Assembly (NCBI GenBank): GCA_034359265.1
Contig: CP136891.1
Coordinates: 82,230,001-82,294,000 of the forward strand
DNA length: 64,000 nucleotides
Direction of reading: 5' to 3'
Source of the DNA: Canna indica
Lineage: Eukaryota; Streptophyta; Magnoliopsida; Zingiberales; Cannaceae
Made by a program: the position numbers and the translations under genes. Positions 36,399-48,434 of this stretch are shown here, in pieces. The notes beneath the pieces are model-generated. The model saw only the letters and a program-made list of their open reading frames with translations, was not told where the DNA came from and searched no databases. Positions within the stretch are counted from its first letter, which is position 1, and each line of letters begins with the position of its first letter.

Positions 36399-37135
36399 TT
36401 AGGAAATTTAGGATAATTTTTGAAGGGATCACAAAATCTAAATTTGGCGAGAAAAATAAAAAATCAAATCCAATATAATAATGCAGAAAAACAAAAGATA
36501 AGGGGGTTAATGTGGTTCGAACTCGGCGGGGTGCCGATCCTACGTCCACAGGGAGAAGATGAGACTGCTTTATTAAATTCAGAAAAGAACTTTTACAATA
36601 ATAGTGCAATAATCTAAATTTCCTTCAGAATACAACAAACTGTTTTAAATTAATTGAACCTGAAACTGGTATCGAGTTGAGGCACTGTCTCTGCAAGATC
36701 TGCCTTGAAACTGAACTCATGCTGCTGTATGTCAAAAACTAAGAAGGGGTGCTCCTTAGGAAAAAGAGTTGTAGCGGCACTCTTAATTTATGGATCTCTA
36801 AAACTCTAACATGGGAGGATTTTCTCTTGGTGTGTGATTATCTTAGAACTGCATATTAGACCCCTATTTATAATAGAGGAGGAGAGCTGATTCATGCCTA
36901 CTTTAGTGGAGAAAAAATCTCCAAAGAATTTGCTGCTCCGTCTGATTTAATCGGATGACTGAAATACTTCTTTTGACCAAAGAAACTTTCAAAATGCTTG
37001 GTGGCTTCACGTGATGCCTCCACGTTTTTCTTCCTTTGACTAGTCAAAAGCAATATTTGATTTTCACATCATCAATTTGAAAACTTTTAAAGTTATCATC
37101 AATCTGAAAACTTTTACGTGTGCTGCTGCAACATT
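36399..37135 (-). mobile_element. LTR-like fragment (copia-type), minus-strand sense
   Basis: Read on the minus strand, it contains CTGTGGACGTAGGAT followed by CGAACCACATTAA and ends TTTCCTAACA at 36399. This is the same arrangement as the solo LTR at 9981-10260 and common in copia LTRs. The opposite end (TGTTGCAGCAGC at about 37135) is not a convincing inverse, and no target duplication is seen, so the extent is uncertain. Confidence 0.4.
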
Positions 37136-40100
37136 GGCATGAGTATCTTGAGAAGATGGTGGACTGAGCTCCCATGTCGATGATTATAAAAATCATGATT
37201 TATTTTGATCGAGTCCGATTCAATATGGTTTAATCAAATTGGCAAATCGGTTCAAGCATATTTTGATCAAATCAACTTCGATTTGGATTTGATCGGACTA
37301 GTTGGATTCGATTTAGACCCAATTTGAATCAATCTCTAATGGTTAAGAATATCTACTGTGCTGTATGCATCGTCATAATGTAGTAGTAAGAGAATAACAT
37401 GTTTTTGAGAAATCATCTACAGTAGTTGTTACATGGATGGACGACAAGGTGCACATCTACTTCTCTTGTCTCTTGATAAAAGGGTACGTCTTTATTCCTT
37501 GCCAGGAATATCCCAACTCAATGCAAAGATAAGATTAGATATTTACATGGAGTGCTAACTATATAAATACAGATAGATTTAATGTCTAATCAAGGGTTTT
37601 ATCCATTTATAGTTTTCCCTACACCGTGTTAGTGGTCAATGGATGTAGCCATTACTTTATGCTTGATGGAAGATATCTAGTAAATAAGGCTTTTCACCTT
37701 TACTTTTTGCACTTGCTGAAGCAACAAGTCAAACAAAAGTCTAAGTCCAAAATTTATAATAGGTGATTAGATATGAAGTCTTTTCCTTTTCCTACAAAGC
37801 TGCAATTGTAAAAGAATCCTCAATACATTGAACTGCTAATCCATGATCGGGACAGCCGGAATTGTAGTTATCCAGCCGGGTCAATGAACTTCAATTGATT
37901 TAATCATATAATATGATTTAGTGCGTTATGTGGCCTTTTCCACTAGACCAAGTCCATTGGCTTTCTATTCCACTGCTTAAGTTTGGTTGGGTCTGACAAT
38001 ATTGAAGAATACATGAAGGCATCTTCATGAAGAACTTCACAATCGACATTTGTCCATGCTAGAATCTTGTTCAATAGACTCAAGCAAACTAGAAGAAAGA
38101 CAAACAAGTTCATAATTATGTAATAACCGTGAAGTTGCACATACAATATTGCTAAACTCCAAACAGGTTCAAACAAGTTAAACATCAATTCTAAAATATA
38201 AATCTGTAGACTTCATCTAGAAACATCATATTGAGCATGCTGAAACTACATATAGAGAACTTACCTCTTCCAAAGTTTCATTGATGAATAAATTTTTTGC
38301 CAAACTGCAAGATATGTACATCAAGCAGGCGCAGAGAAAGCAGGAGAACTGAAAAGAAGAGCACCTTGCAGGCTAGCACAAGAAAGAGAGACAGGAAACA
38401 GCTCTCATAATTACAGAGCTCCCAGCATGCAACTACAAGTACAAAAAGGAGGCATTGAGTATCTTCTTTGGCTTCGGAAAGTGAAAGAACAAGCATGCAG
38501 AAGAGCCAAAATGAGAGCAAGGGTGCAGAGTGCTGCTAAGTACTAACAGTATCCTGTGGCATACTATAGGTGAGCTGCATCAACACCATTAGAGAAAGGC
38601 TCAACTAGTAATCTAACATTTGACATTTAATAGGGTCTACCTTCTGCCTAAAGCCACGGATCGGAGAGAAGCATTCTTCAACAGAAGCCAATGTTTGCAA
38701 ACATTACTCACCAGTTAAACAGTTACTTTTTAGAAGGAAAGATGGGCTAGCAAGAGGAATGTTTGATGCATATCAACAATAAGTTAAGTCTATTACAGTT
38801 GAGACTGAGTTGGTCTAGACGATAAAATAGGGGTTGGGACATATTACAATCACAAGGCCATATATACTTGATATTTCCCGAAAGAACAAAGAGTGAAGAT
38901 ATATAATTCTTGAATCCCAATATGGAAGACCGCTTCACAAGCACGCCCACATGTCCTCATTACACATCCACAATCATCCTGAAAGGATAACATCAAGCTT
39001 TAGTTATCACTAACTAAATGAAAATTGATGGACTCTTAGGTATATATATGTTTATAAACTGTAATGCCTAAGCAGGGAAGCTACTGATGATAAAACGGCC
39101 AAATAGAAAGCATATCTCATGTAAGCTTGACAGAAAGAACATCTCCAAAATTGTTTGATAAAATTTCAAGGCATAATAGTGGAAAGGTTATATAGGAGAT
39201 ACAAATAAAAAAGAAACCAGCATTAGCTCTTCATGGCAAAAATTTGGTCAGCTAATTAACCAGCTCCTACGTAAATCAGATACATAAGATGAAGTTGCCA
39301 AGGTCTATTTTATTTTACAGACATAAGGGTGGTGAGAAGTGTGCCGCAAGGCCCACAGATATCTACCTGGCATCCAAGTTTACATCCTCAGTTCTTTTAT
39401 GTTGCTGTATTGCCCAACATGAAATCTAAACAAAATACCATACTAAGTTACCAACTAAATATTTGAAAGTGAAATTTGCTGAGAAAATGATGCTTCGTCA
39501 TATCCTAGAAAACTAAAAGACTAGATCCATTTAAGCAACACATGCAAATCACAAATTAATGAGGAACAAATCCTTATAATCATAATACTTCTTTTATTAT
39601 AGAATCCTTAAAGCTCATTATTATCGAAATCCATTTGAGTAGAGATAACTAATTTGTCTGTACATGGGGAAAAGCTTATAATTATGAAACTAAAAAACTA
39701 TCAAGTGATGAAGAAGAAACCCTACTTCATGATGTTTCTATCAACAGCAAGGGAATTTATCAACAGAACTATTGATTATGATTTATGGTTGAATAAACCT
39801 ATCTTCATTCAGCAAAATAAAGTTCTACCTGTCCATGCTTGTAATGTTTTTGAACTCCAACATGTGTTTGAACCGATGTTGCTATCGGTTTATTGGTCAA
39901 TCAATCAGGTTAATAAATATGTCATATATATTTAATATGTATATTCTATATATTTAAAAAATGAAAAACAAATATCTTAGTCTTATATGCAAAAATTAAT
40001 GACAATGAAAAAATAATATTAGTTAACTAAAAATAATAAAAAATTTGTGAAATTAATTTATGTTTTCAAAACAAACGTACACATTCCAATAAAAAAAATA

Positions 40101-40601
40101 CATTAACAATAACTAATTTATGTGTGTTTATATATTTCCATTTCACAACAATTTATTAATATAATTTATAATTTCAAAGTTTCATTTAACTAATTTTCAT
40201 TTTTGAATATTAAATCTAAAATTTAACATTATAATTATATGTAATAATATTTAAAATATATTTTAATAAATAGAAACCGATTATGATCCTAATCCTAAAT
40301 TTATTATGGACAACCAAATTTTATTTAGTAACCAAATAATTTAATTATTTCTAAACATGTAAATAATTTCTAAAATGAAAATTTGAAAAGATAACTTATA
40401 TTAAATAATTTGTTGAGAAAACATAACTACACATATATTAATTATCATAAATTTCAATATATTTTATTGGAATGTGTAAATTTATTTTGAAAACATAAAT
40501 TAATTATTTAAATTTCAATAAATTTTAACTAATATTATTTTTATTGGCATTAATCTTTTGCATATAGCTCAAACATATTTATTTTTCATTCTCTTCATTT
40601 A
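37136..40601. other. Intergenic DNA without recognised genes
   Basis: Scattered frames of 60-90 codons (for example 37943-38188, 38278-38520 minus, 39654-39935 plus) show no family resemblance. Part of 38200-39400 is less AT-rich, with GT/AG-like sites on the minus strand, and could be a non-coding transcript, but I cannot support one. Confidence 0.35.
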
Positions 40602-40604
40602 TAT

Positions 40605-41209
40605 GATCTCGTTTGTTTGACATGAGAAGTAAATTTATGTGGAAAGTTGTTTCCCATGAATTAACTTTCCACGTATGTTTCTCGGGAAGTATCAAAAATG
40701 TTTGGTTGACAAAGGTACTTCCCAGGAAGTACCCATGTAATGATCAATATACTTTTCTTTTTATAAATTTATATACACACACATATATATATATATAAGA
40801 ATATATGAAGAAATTAAATTTTATTTGCAAATTAATATTTTAACACACATATTTTAAATATAATATAATTTTTCATATATAAATAATATAATATATAATT
40901 TATTATATATGAAAAATTAATTTTTATTTGGAATTAATATAAAAAAATTACATATTTTGTTCAAAATAAACTAAAATAAAATAAATAAGTCAAGAATTTA
41001 TGGATTATCTAATCTTATAATGTTGATAACATAAATTATAAATTTAGCATTAAATGCAAATGTCATGATACAATTGTCTTTTTCTTTCATAGAGTGCAAC
41101 TTACCTAGTTCACTTCTTGTAAAATGCAAGAAGTTACACTTAGAGAGAACGTGTCAACCAAACAAGTTAAAAAAAATACAACTTCTGGGAAGTGCAACCA
41201 AACGATACC
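40605..41209. mobile_element. PIF/Harbinger-like MITE copy 1
   Basis: The ends are GATCTCGTTTGTTTGACA and the inverse of GGTATCGTTTGGTTGCA, with the 3-bp flank TAT on both sides (40602-40604, 41210-41212). Inside, TTCCCAGGAAGTACCCATG and similar words recur as in the copy at 47715-48434. The core is extremely AT-rich and non-coding. Confidence 0.7.
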
Positions 41210-41635
41210 TATGTATGTGTGATTAAATTAATGATAGATTTATTGACCTACACAGGTCTAACCATAAGGCCATAAGGCCCATAACCGATAGAACTGGTTC
41301 GACCATCAGGCCTGGTTTCAAAACATTGTTTGTCAAGGGTCAATATCTGCTCAGTGATTCCAACAACAAAATGTTAGAAAAGTGTTTAGGGAGGTTTTCT
41401 GAATTGCAACAAGTATCTTATATATAGTGGAAAAGAAACACTATCATAAGACAAGGAAGATACTCTAGCGTCAGCCATTTATCATCAGGAATTGAAAATT
41501 GCATTATCAACCAAAGAAAACTAGAGCAACGGAGAAAAAAAAAATGATTTGAATAACAATAGAGCAACAATTAGCAAATAAATGAAGATCCCTGCCAAAA
41601 TTGGCTTTCCAAGAACGGACAACATCCAACATACC
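41210..41635. other. 3' flank of the DUF538 gene
   Basis: Non-coding; the right part probably holds the 3' untranslated region of the minus-strand DUF538 gene. Confidence 0.4.
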
Positions 41636-42100
41636 TCAAGAGTCGGCCTTGTCATGGCTCCGGCCCTCACATTCGGGGCTCTCATCGAAGTTCCGAGAAG
41701 GGTACTTGGCCGATGCAAGGCCAACCTCGAACACCAGCTCGTCGCCAGAAGAGCGAATCCCGGTGATCGCCCACCAGCGGAAGAGTGCTCTGACCTTGAT
41801 GCCCTCGAGGCTGGAGATCCGGCGGTCGGCCAGCCTGCCGGTGATCCGGCTAGAAAAGGTGGCAGAGTAGTTGTCCGGGGGGAGGGTCACGCGGCAATGG
41901 TCGTCGAGGCGGACGGCGAAATCGCCGGAGGTGCGGTTGAGGGAGTAGCCGAGGACATTGGCGGGGAGGAGGCCAACGGGGAACCCGCTGCTCTTTAGCT
42001 CGTCATAGGCGGAGCTAGGGTTGGGGTCTCCGGAAAAGGAGACGCGGGCGAGGGAGAGGAACGAGACGATGAAGAAGAGGAAAACAGCTTTCGCTGCCAT
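41636..42100 (-). CDS. DUF538 secreted protein
   Basis: A single-exon frame of 154 residues. Residues 1-23 form a clear signal peptide (MAAKAVFLFFIVSFLSLARVSFS). The rest fits the plant DUF538 domain: YDELKSSGFPVGLLPANVLGYSLN, a strand pair with CRVTLPPDNYSATFSSRITGRL, LEGIKVRALFRWWAITGI, and VFEVGLASAKYPSRNFDESPEC near the C-terminus. DUF538 proteins are small, plant-specific and of uncertain biochemical role, some linked to stress responses or chlorophyll binding. Length matches the usual 140-170 residues. The ATG at 42100 is the only one before the signal peptide in frame. Codons are GC-rich. It is divergently placed from nothing and stands alone. Confidence 0.9.
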   Translation of the reverse strand: MAAKAVFLFFIVSFLSLARVSFSGDPNPSSAYDELKSSGFPVGLLPANVLGYSLNRTSGDFAVRLDDHCRVTLPPDNYSATFSSRITGRLADRRISSLEGIKVRALFRWWAITGIRSSGDELVFEVGLASAKYPSRNFDESPECEGRSHDKADS

Positions 42101-43031
42101 AGCCGATACTTGTTATCTTTGTGTCGGCGCGATACGATCGGCGGAATGCCTCACTCAGAGAATAGAAATAAACCGGTATAAAGAAGGCGAGGAAATCAAC
42201 AAATGAATAAAGCGGTCCGGTATGAGATAAATGCGCTTGTTGGTTACTTGAAGAATAATATGCTTTACTCGGAAATTGGTATATGCTTTTGGATTATTGT
42301 TTGATTATTAATACTCTCGCTATCGCATTTATTTATGAAAGTGTTACACTGAAAACGCAGTTTGATGACTGTTATTAAAACGGGACGGGTCGTAGAAGCG
42401 GACTGACCACCGGATCATCGCTAGGCCGATCCGACCGGTTTAATCAGGATAACAAATATAATTCAAAGAAGTTAATCCAATTTCCACCGAACCATGACAT
42501 GATCGTCCACCAAATCAACGATAAGGAGAAGAGACATCTCATGCACGCAGTTCAAAGCATCCACCCACAGACTCAAGCAAGTTCAAATCAACCTCTCATT
42601 GGCTGGGGCCGCTGGGCCCGTCAAATAGGTAAATGTGGCCCATTCTGTCCCCTGCAGTCTGCAGACCAGGGAATCCCTCTGATCTCCGTGCCATGCCGTA
42701 TCAATCATGCATGATATGCAATAATGTTTATAGCTCAATATGTAGTCAGAAACGTTTACAGTCCCTCCTCCTCCACCCCCACATGATACAGCAATCAAAG
42801 AGGAAAAGAAGAGATCAAAACCCCAAAAGCTTCATCACCAAAGCATGATAAAAGACAACCTGAGGATGAAGTGAACCAGGTAGACATTAAATGCACTAAT
42901 TCTGATGGCTCCAGCATTGCATGAGGCCTTGGCTTATCCAGAGGATGAGGATGATGCTTCCAGGAATTGATATACTGCAACAGATCTTAGATATATATAT
43001 ACATATATATGACATTGGTTGTGGATCCGGT
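42101..43031. other. Spacer between DUF538 and HMA genes
   Basis: It holds the short leader of the DUF538 gene (to about 42200) and, at the right, the probable 3' untranslated region of the HMA gene. No other gene is seen. Confidence 0.4.
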
Positions 43032-43929
43032 TCAGGATGGCTGAGGGGCCAACCACAGCTCGGCAAACTTGACCTTGGACACACTCTCCAGGACCTCGAA
43101 TGGGGTGACGTCCCCCACCACCACCACCTTCTTGTTCTCCAAGTCCACCTCGATGGAGGTCACTCCTGCAGAGCAGAGTAGAGCTGGTGATTTCATGCAC
43201 ATAATGCTTGCTGATCATGCTGGTAAAGAAGATTCAAGAATGTCCTTCCAGACTAGCAGATGAACATTGCATCTGAGGAGGAAAGCAAACAGGAGGTACA
43301 GAATCATTATGATCAGCCATCTCATCGATTATGGCATGCCCGTACTAGCAGTCAATTTAACCAGAGCTTGGTGGTGGCATCAGTGTTTAAGGAACTTTAT
43401 TTCTTCTTCGACAACGTTAATTGGTTTGTTCTCTGGTTCTGTGTGAAGGATAACTGAAGTGATCATGAAAGCAGAGAGGTTTCTTTCCTATTTCATACAT
43501 TTCTTTTTCTTTCATCAAAATGTGTTCATATATAGTGGGGACTGAGGAGAAGAGGGAAGTTTTTGGTACCTTCCATCTTTGAGATGTGCTTCTGAACTTT
43601 TCTTGCGCAACCATTGCAGTGCATGGACACCCTCAGCACCACAGTCTGAAAACTCCGAGGAAATATTATCAGTTGAATTACTAGCTGAAACTGAAAGAAA
43701 AGGGTAAGATTTTCTAAAAGAGGATCACCTTGGGCTCCAGATGAAAAGCCAGCGTCTTGGCACCACCGAGAGCTTGCTTAATCTTCAAAACCTGCTCCAC
43801 ATGGCTCTTGATCAAAGACCTTCTCTCAGCTTCATCATCTTCCTCCAAAGTAGTCATGCAAATACAGGAACTTGGGAAGATTGCAAGCGAGAAACAGTCG
43901 AACACCCTCTCAAAACCTGATCTCCCCAT
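43032..43929 (-). CDS. Heavy-metal-associated (HMA) domain protein, NaKR-like
   Basis: Three exons, 43729-43929, 43570-43645 and 43032-43165, with GT-AG introns of 83 and 404 bp, encode 136 residues. The N-terminal 67 residues are Ser/Cys-rich and then charged (EEDDEAERR). The HMA fold follows from residue 68: TVVLRVSMHCNGCARKVQKHISKMEGVTSIEVDLENKKVVVVGDVTPFEVLESVSKVK. The metal-binding CNGC cysteines are 77 and 80. The match is closest to plant SODIUM POTASSIUM ROOT DEFECTIVE (NaKR) and similar HMA proteins, which act in metal handling and phloem or root ion homeostasis. There is no C-terminal CaaX box, so it is not an isoprenylated HIPP. The second splice splits a Gly codon (G|GA). Length is shorter than typical NaKR proteins, which have longer N-termini. 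Confidence 0.93.
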
Positions 43930-44003
43930 TTGCTACACAATCTCTACAGGAATTTCAAGCACCAGCCTCCCCTGGTTTAATTCACCCAGGACACAGGGGA
44001 GTG

Positions 44004-44045
44004 ACAGAGAGAGAGAGAGAGAAAGAAGAAGCTTGACTTTATAAG
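44004..44045 (-). promoter_or_regulatory. TATA box and CT-rich leader of the HMA gene
   Basis: On the minus strand, CTTATAAAG (44037-44045) lies about 110 bases before the ATG and is followed by a CT-repeat tract (complement of GAGAGA at about 44008-44024), a common plant core-promoter layout. Confidence 0.6.
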
Positions 44046-45727
44046 CAAACTAAAACTTTTTTTTTTACCATAAGCAAACTAAAACTTCAATTACCTCAAA
44101 GCCAAGTCAATTTTTGATCAAAGTAATATATTATTACTTCTGGTTGGTCAACCAACATGACAGGCCATGCTACAGTCAAAATTCGGTTCGGCGAAAGTCA
44201 AGTGGCTGCAATCCCCATGTGAGCATGTCCTGAAAGAAAAGCCAATAATGGAGGAGCAGGGAGAAATCTATCAACTTTCCTAACTCATTCTTGGTTAGTC
44301 CATTACAGCCAACAGAGATCAGTTTATGATAGAAGAGAATAGCAGGGTAAGAGAGCCATCAATGAAGTCATATTTATTCGGTTCATCCATTTGTACAACT
44401 CATATGATCTAATGATGACCTGAGAAGCATTGACAACCCTGTGCCTGAACTGATGCTGGGAATCTCTTGCCGAAGGCACATGTGGAGGTTGGCTCAAGGG
44501 AAGAAGTATTTACAGGTGGGTTTGGGTGAGACTGCTTTAATGGAAAGCCAGAAAAAACAACACAATCGAATGTGCTCAAACAGGGATGACATGTGATCTT
44601 GGCTTTGCACATCAATAACATGCCATCCTTGTAAATTGTTGATGACCGTCATTAGAAAATACTGTCTTTGTTCTGTTCTGCCGTCCATTACCAGTGTTGA
44701 TATTGAAAGAGCATAAAGCACAAAGTTTGCTTACATGGGCAAGCATTATAGGTCACCACAAGATGATGGTGGGTCATAGTTTGGAAGAGAGCGACAAACT
44801 TCCATTGCTTGCAGCTGAAAGGAGAAGACCTCTCATTTTGCAATGCATAGATGAACAGTAGCGTTCATCTGGCAATACAGTATGTTGCTGCTCATACAGT
44901 GATGAAGCATAATCCTCTCACCTGCATCTAACCAATATATGAAGTAGAACAGTATGAGATGCATATAGGCATTGAAGAGATGAATGCGAAGGTGGGATTT
45001 CTGTGAGCATCCACCAATGATTAACACAATTTTATAGAGTTGTTGGAAGCATTCCTGAGCAGCAATCAAACAATTCATGGAGAATGTGAGTTGTCGCACT
45101 ATGGCAATGCTGCATTTTGATGTTTGAGTGGGGCATTATCAGCTTCAATGGAAGGAGTATGTGAACAAAGTAGATCTGTTAGTGTGCATCTTTGTCTCCC
45201 TTTTTTTCCTTTCCGTCCTTGCTTGCACATGTAAATACCCAACACAAGTTGGTGCCATTTGAAGCACAAGCATCACAATCTTTTTTATAACACAGGCACA
45301 AGGCACGATGATATTAACTAAACAAAAGAAAGCAGAAGTTTTAGACTCAAACAAACACAATGGTCTCAACAAGCCAACTCATGACAAGCACATCCAAAAT
45401 CAGAATAAAACTATTATGAAGATAGTCTCTATCATGAACTGTATGAAGGGAGTGAACATTGACAGCAAGTGAGTGGAATATTAACCCATTCGGTATTCAT
45501 GCTCACCCACTATCATATTTACTCATATGCACTGCTCATGTTAATTTACTTACTGTCGTCTTAATAAAATCTACTGTGGAGATATGCAAAATCATTCAAT
45601 ATGACTTCGTAGTCTCATTCAAGTCCAAACTCAAGAACCGGACATGTTTTTATGAAAGAAAGGTCTTCTCACAAGATTGAAGCAAGAGGAGGGGACAAAC
45701 TACTGCTGTCCATCTCCTCAGGAGTCC
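44046..45727. other. Intergenic DNA upstream of the HMA gene
   Basis: No gene with recognisable similarity; the frames are short and scattered. Confidence 0.4.
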
Positions 45728-45736
45728 TCCATGAAC

Positions 45737-46321
45737 GAGTGGGACTTATATGGACAGCCTGCCCATATAAGTCCCTATGGGCGGAATGATGAGATCGCGA
45801 CACATCATCCCGCCCGAATCTTAAAGCACCTTTAACACCCTACATTCTCCGCCCCTTCCTTCGCTTCGTCTCCGCCTCCGCCGCCCCCCATCCTTCCGTC
45901 GCCGCCTTTCCTCGCCTCCATCTCCATGGAGCTCGTCATCGGCCCCGAGAAGCAGCTCCACGACGTCTTCGACCGCGTCAAGGCGCAGCTCCGCGACGAG
46001 ATGACCATGCTCCTCGAGTCCTCGGCGTCGCCGCCTTCGCGCAGCAGCTGCTCGTGTTCTACCTGCACTCCGCCGACCGCCGACGTGGTCGGCGATCTCT
46101 GTCGGGAAGATGGCGCCGGTCTGGTCGGTGTAGAGGCGGACGGTGCGCCATCAAGCGGCGACGGAAGGGCGGGGGCGGCGGAGGCGGAGACGAAGCGAAG
46201 GAAGGGGCGGAGAATGTAGGTGTTAAAGGTGCTTTAAGATTCGGGCGGGATGACGTGTCGCGATCTCATCATCCCGCCCATAGGGACTTATATGGGCAGG
46301 CTGCCCATATAAGTCCCACTC
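45737..46321. mobile_element. Compact Mutator-like (Pack-MULE-type) element
   Basis: A perfect 9-bp duplication TCCATGAAC flanks the element (45728-45736, 46322-46330). Both ends read GAGTGGGACTTATATGG inward, and the terminal inverted repeats run 169 bp on the left (45737-45905) and 167 bp on the right (46155-46321) with few differences. The outermost 35 bases or so of each arm are themselves palindromic (GGGACTTATATGG ... CCATATAAGTCCC). The 249-bp core (45906-46154) is GC-rich, unlike the surroundings. It reads, on the plus strand from 45926, MELVIGPEKQLHDVFDRVKAQLRDEMTMLLES before losing protein character. That is the pattern expected of a captured host-gene fragment; the donor gene is not recognised. 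Confidence 0.9.
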
Positions 46322-46330
46322 TCCATGAAC

Positions 46331-47714
46331 CCTCTTTAGTCCTATAGCTTTCGTCCCACTCGAACACAACATGATCTCCTATTGTAATTTCTCGAGATTC
46401 TTGTGGTTCAGTTCCTCTCTACCATTTCCCAACTCTGCATCCTCCATGTTCTATTACTCTTTATATTCGTTACCACACGTTTGCTTGCTGTTCGGTTCCT
46501 CTTCCTGGGGCTTGGGGGTTGAGCCCAACTGCCAGGGAAGAGAGTGAGCAAGTGATCCCCAATAGTTTGCAACTATTTGATCCGTTTAAATTAGCATTAA
46601 ATAATCTTTAATCCAGTTCGGATCTGATTTGAATAGAGAAAGATACCCCAAACGGATTTCAAATGGGGAAAAAATATGTGATTAGACAATTTGTGATATT
46701 AAATACAGTATATTTACAAGTTTAGTTAATTCAAATCGGATGTGAATTTGAGTAGTGAAAAATATAACTGACCCGCCTGTTGTGGGTGGTTGTGAGTTTG
46801 TGTAAATGGATATTTCACCCGTCCTACATCATGATAGGTCATTAGTGGGTTTTGCCAATTGAGTCATGGAACGGATATAAGATTTTGAGATGAAAACCCT
46901 GTAGAGTTTGAGAAGAGTTTGGGATTTTAGTCTAAAACTCATCTCAAATCCGTTAAGTATAAAATTATCAAAATACCCCTCATATTATCCATGTATGCAG
47001 AATAATTATGTCTTTTTAATTAGGGTTCAATATAATTTATCTTATTTTAATTAAAGCTAAGTATACAACTATACACTATTTTAATTCATTAGGGTTTAAA
47101 AGTATTTTACACATATAGTACATACACCCTAACACGGTAGCACTCATTCACCAATTACTCACCTGCCGCTCATCCGCTCGATCGCCCATCCCATCGGTCA
47201 ATGTGGTCTCTCTAAAACATAACTCGGGCAAAATAGCTGAGTTGACTCGAGCAAAAAAATCTCTGAATCGAATTATTTTGCCCGAGTCATGTTTTAGAGG
47301 AACCGCATTAACCGAGTTTTTTTTGAGGGACCACTATGAAAACTCAACTATATTTGAGGGACCAAATTGTACGTTATCCCTTTTATATAAATTCTATTAA
47401 CTCTTTGTATAAGTCATGTTAGATGTTATGATAAGTATGTAGAATAATTTTTTAATATAAATTTTGTTAATGGGCAAAAAATGAGTACCCCATGGGTACC
47501 CATTAAATTAGTGGGATGGATTTAAGAAATTCCTTTTAAAATAGTAACAAATTTGGGACGAATTTAGAATTGAGTTTTCTTAATGGATAAGAGATATGAT
47601 TGACTTCATCGTCCCAAACCTTTCCCAATGTCATCCCTAATGAGTATATCAATAAAACGAGGGGAGACAAATACAGGGTCACAACATCAGAGTGGATGTG
47701 GATCAAACATCATA
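46331..47714. other. Intergenic DNA
   Basis: It contains an imperfect hairpin at 46484-46552 (see findings). At about 47195-47390 a degenerate repeat has the phrase GAGGGACCAAATTGTACG, typical of old plant MITE-like sequences. No genes. Confidence 0.4.
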
Positions 47715-48131
47715 GGTCTCGTTTGGTTGACACTACTTTCTGCAAGAACTTGTACTTCTCAGGAAGAGCTCATGTTTGGTTGACACACTTCCTGCATTTT
47801 GTAGAAAGTACAACTTCTTGAGTAAGTGCAACTTTCTGCAAAATGCAAGAAGTAACTTACCTAAGCCCCCCTAGGTAAGTTACATTTCATGCATTATATT
47901 TGAAAGAAAAAGTCAATTTCACCCTCACATTTGCATTTAGTACAGAATTTATAATTTATATTCCCAACATTATAGATTAGATAATCCTTGAATTATTTAT
48001 ATATTTATTTTTAATTTAATTTGTTTTTAATAAAAATATATAATTTTTTATATTAACTATAAATAAAAAATAATTTTTCATATAAAATAAAGTATATATT
48101 ATATTTATTATATATGCAAAATTTATATTAC

Positions 48132-48172
<41 letters not shown>

Positions 48173-48434
48173 CATATATATACTAATGCATATAAATTAA
48201 AATATTATTTTATAAAGAGATTAAAAATATATATATTGGTCATTTGATATATTTACTTCCTAGGAAGTACTCATGTCAACCAAACATGTTCTAGAAAAAA
48301 GTTGCACTTCTTATGAATTAAATTCTTGTCAAAAGAAGAATTTTTAGATACTTCCGGGAAATACATAGAAAGTTAATTCATATGAATTGTAACTTTTTTT
48401 AGAAAATTATTTCTCATGTCAACCAAACAAGACC
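47715..48434. mobile_element. PIF/Harbinger-like MITE copy 2
   Basis: The ends are GGTCTCGTTTGGTTGACA and the inverse of GGTCTTGTTTGGTTGACA, with the 3-bp flank ATA on both sides (47712-47714, 48435-48437). An internal AT run (48138-48172) lies in an AT-rich core. Terminal words are repeated inside (CATGTTTGGTTGACA), as in copy 1. Confidence 0.8.

Noticed and set aside
36399..37135. Calling this a complete solo LTR
   Set aside because: Only one terminus (TTTCCTAACA) is convincing and no 5-bp duplication was found, so it is listed only as an LTR-like fragment.
37943..38520. Two hydrophobic minus-strand frames of about 80 codons
   Set aside because: No signal peptide pattern followed by a domain, no conserved motif, no supporting gene structure.
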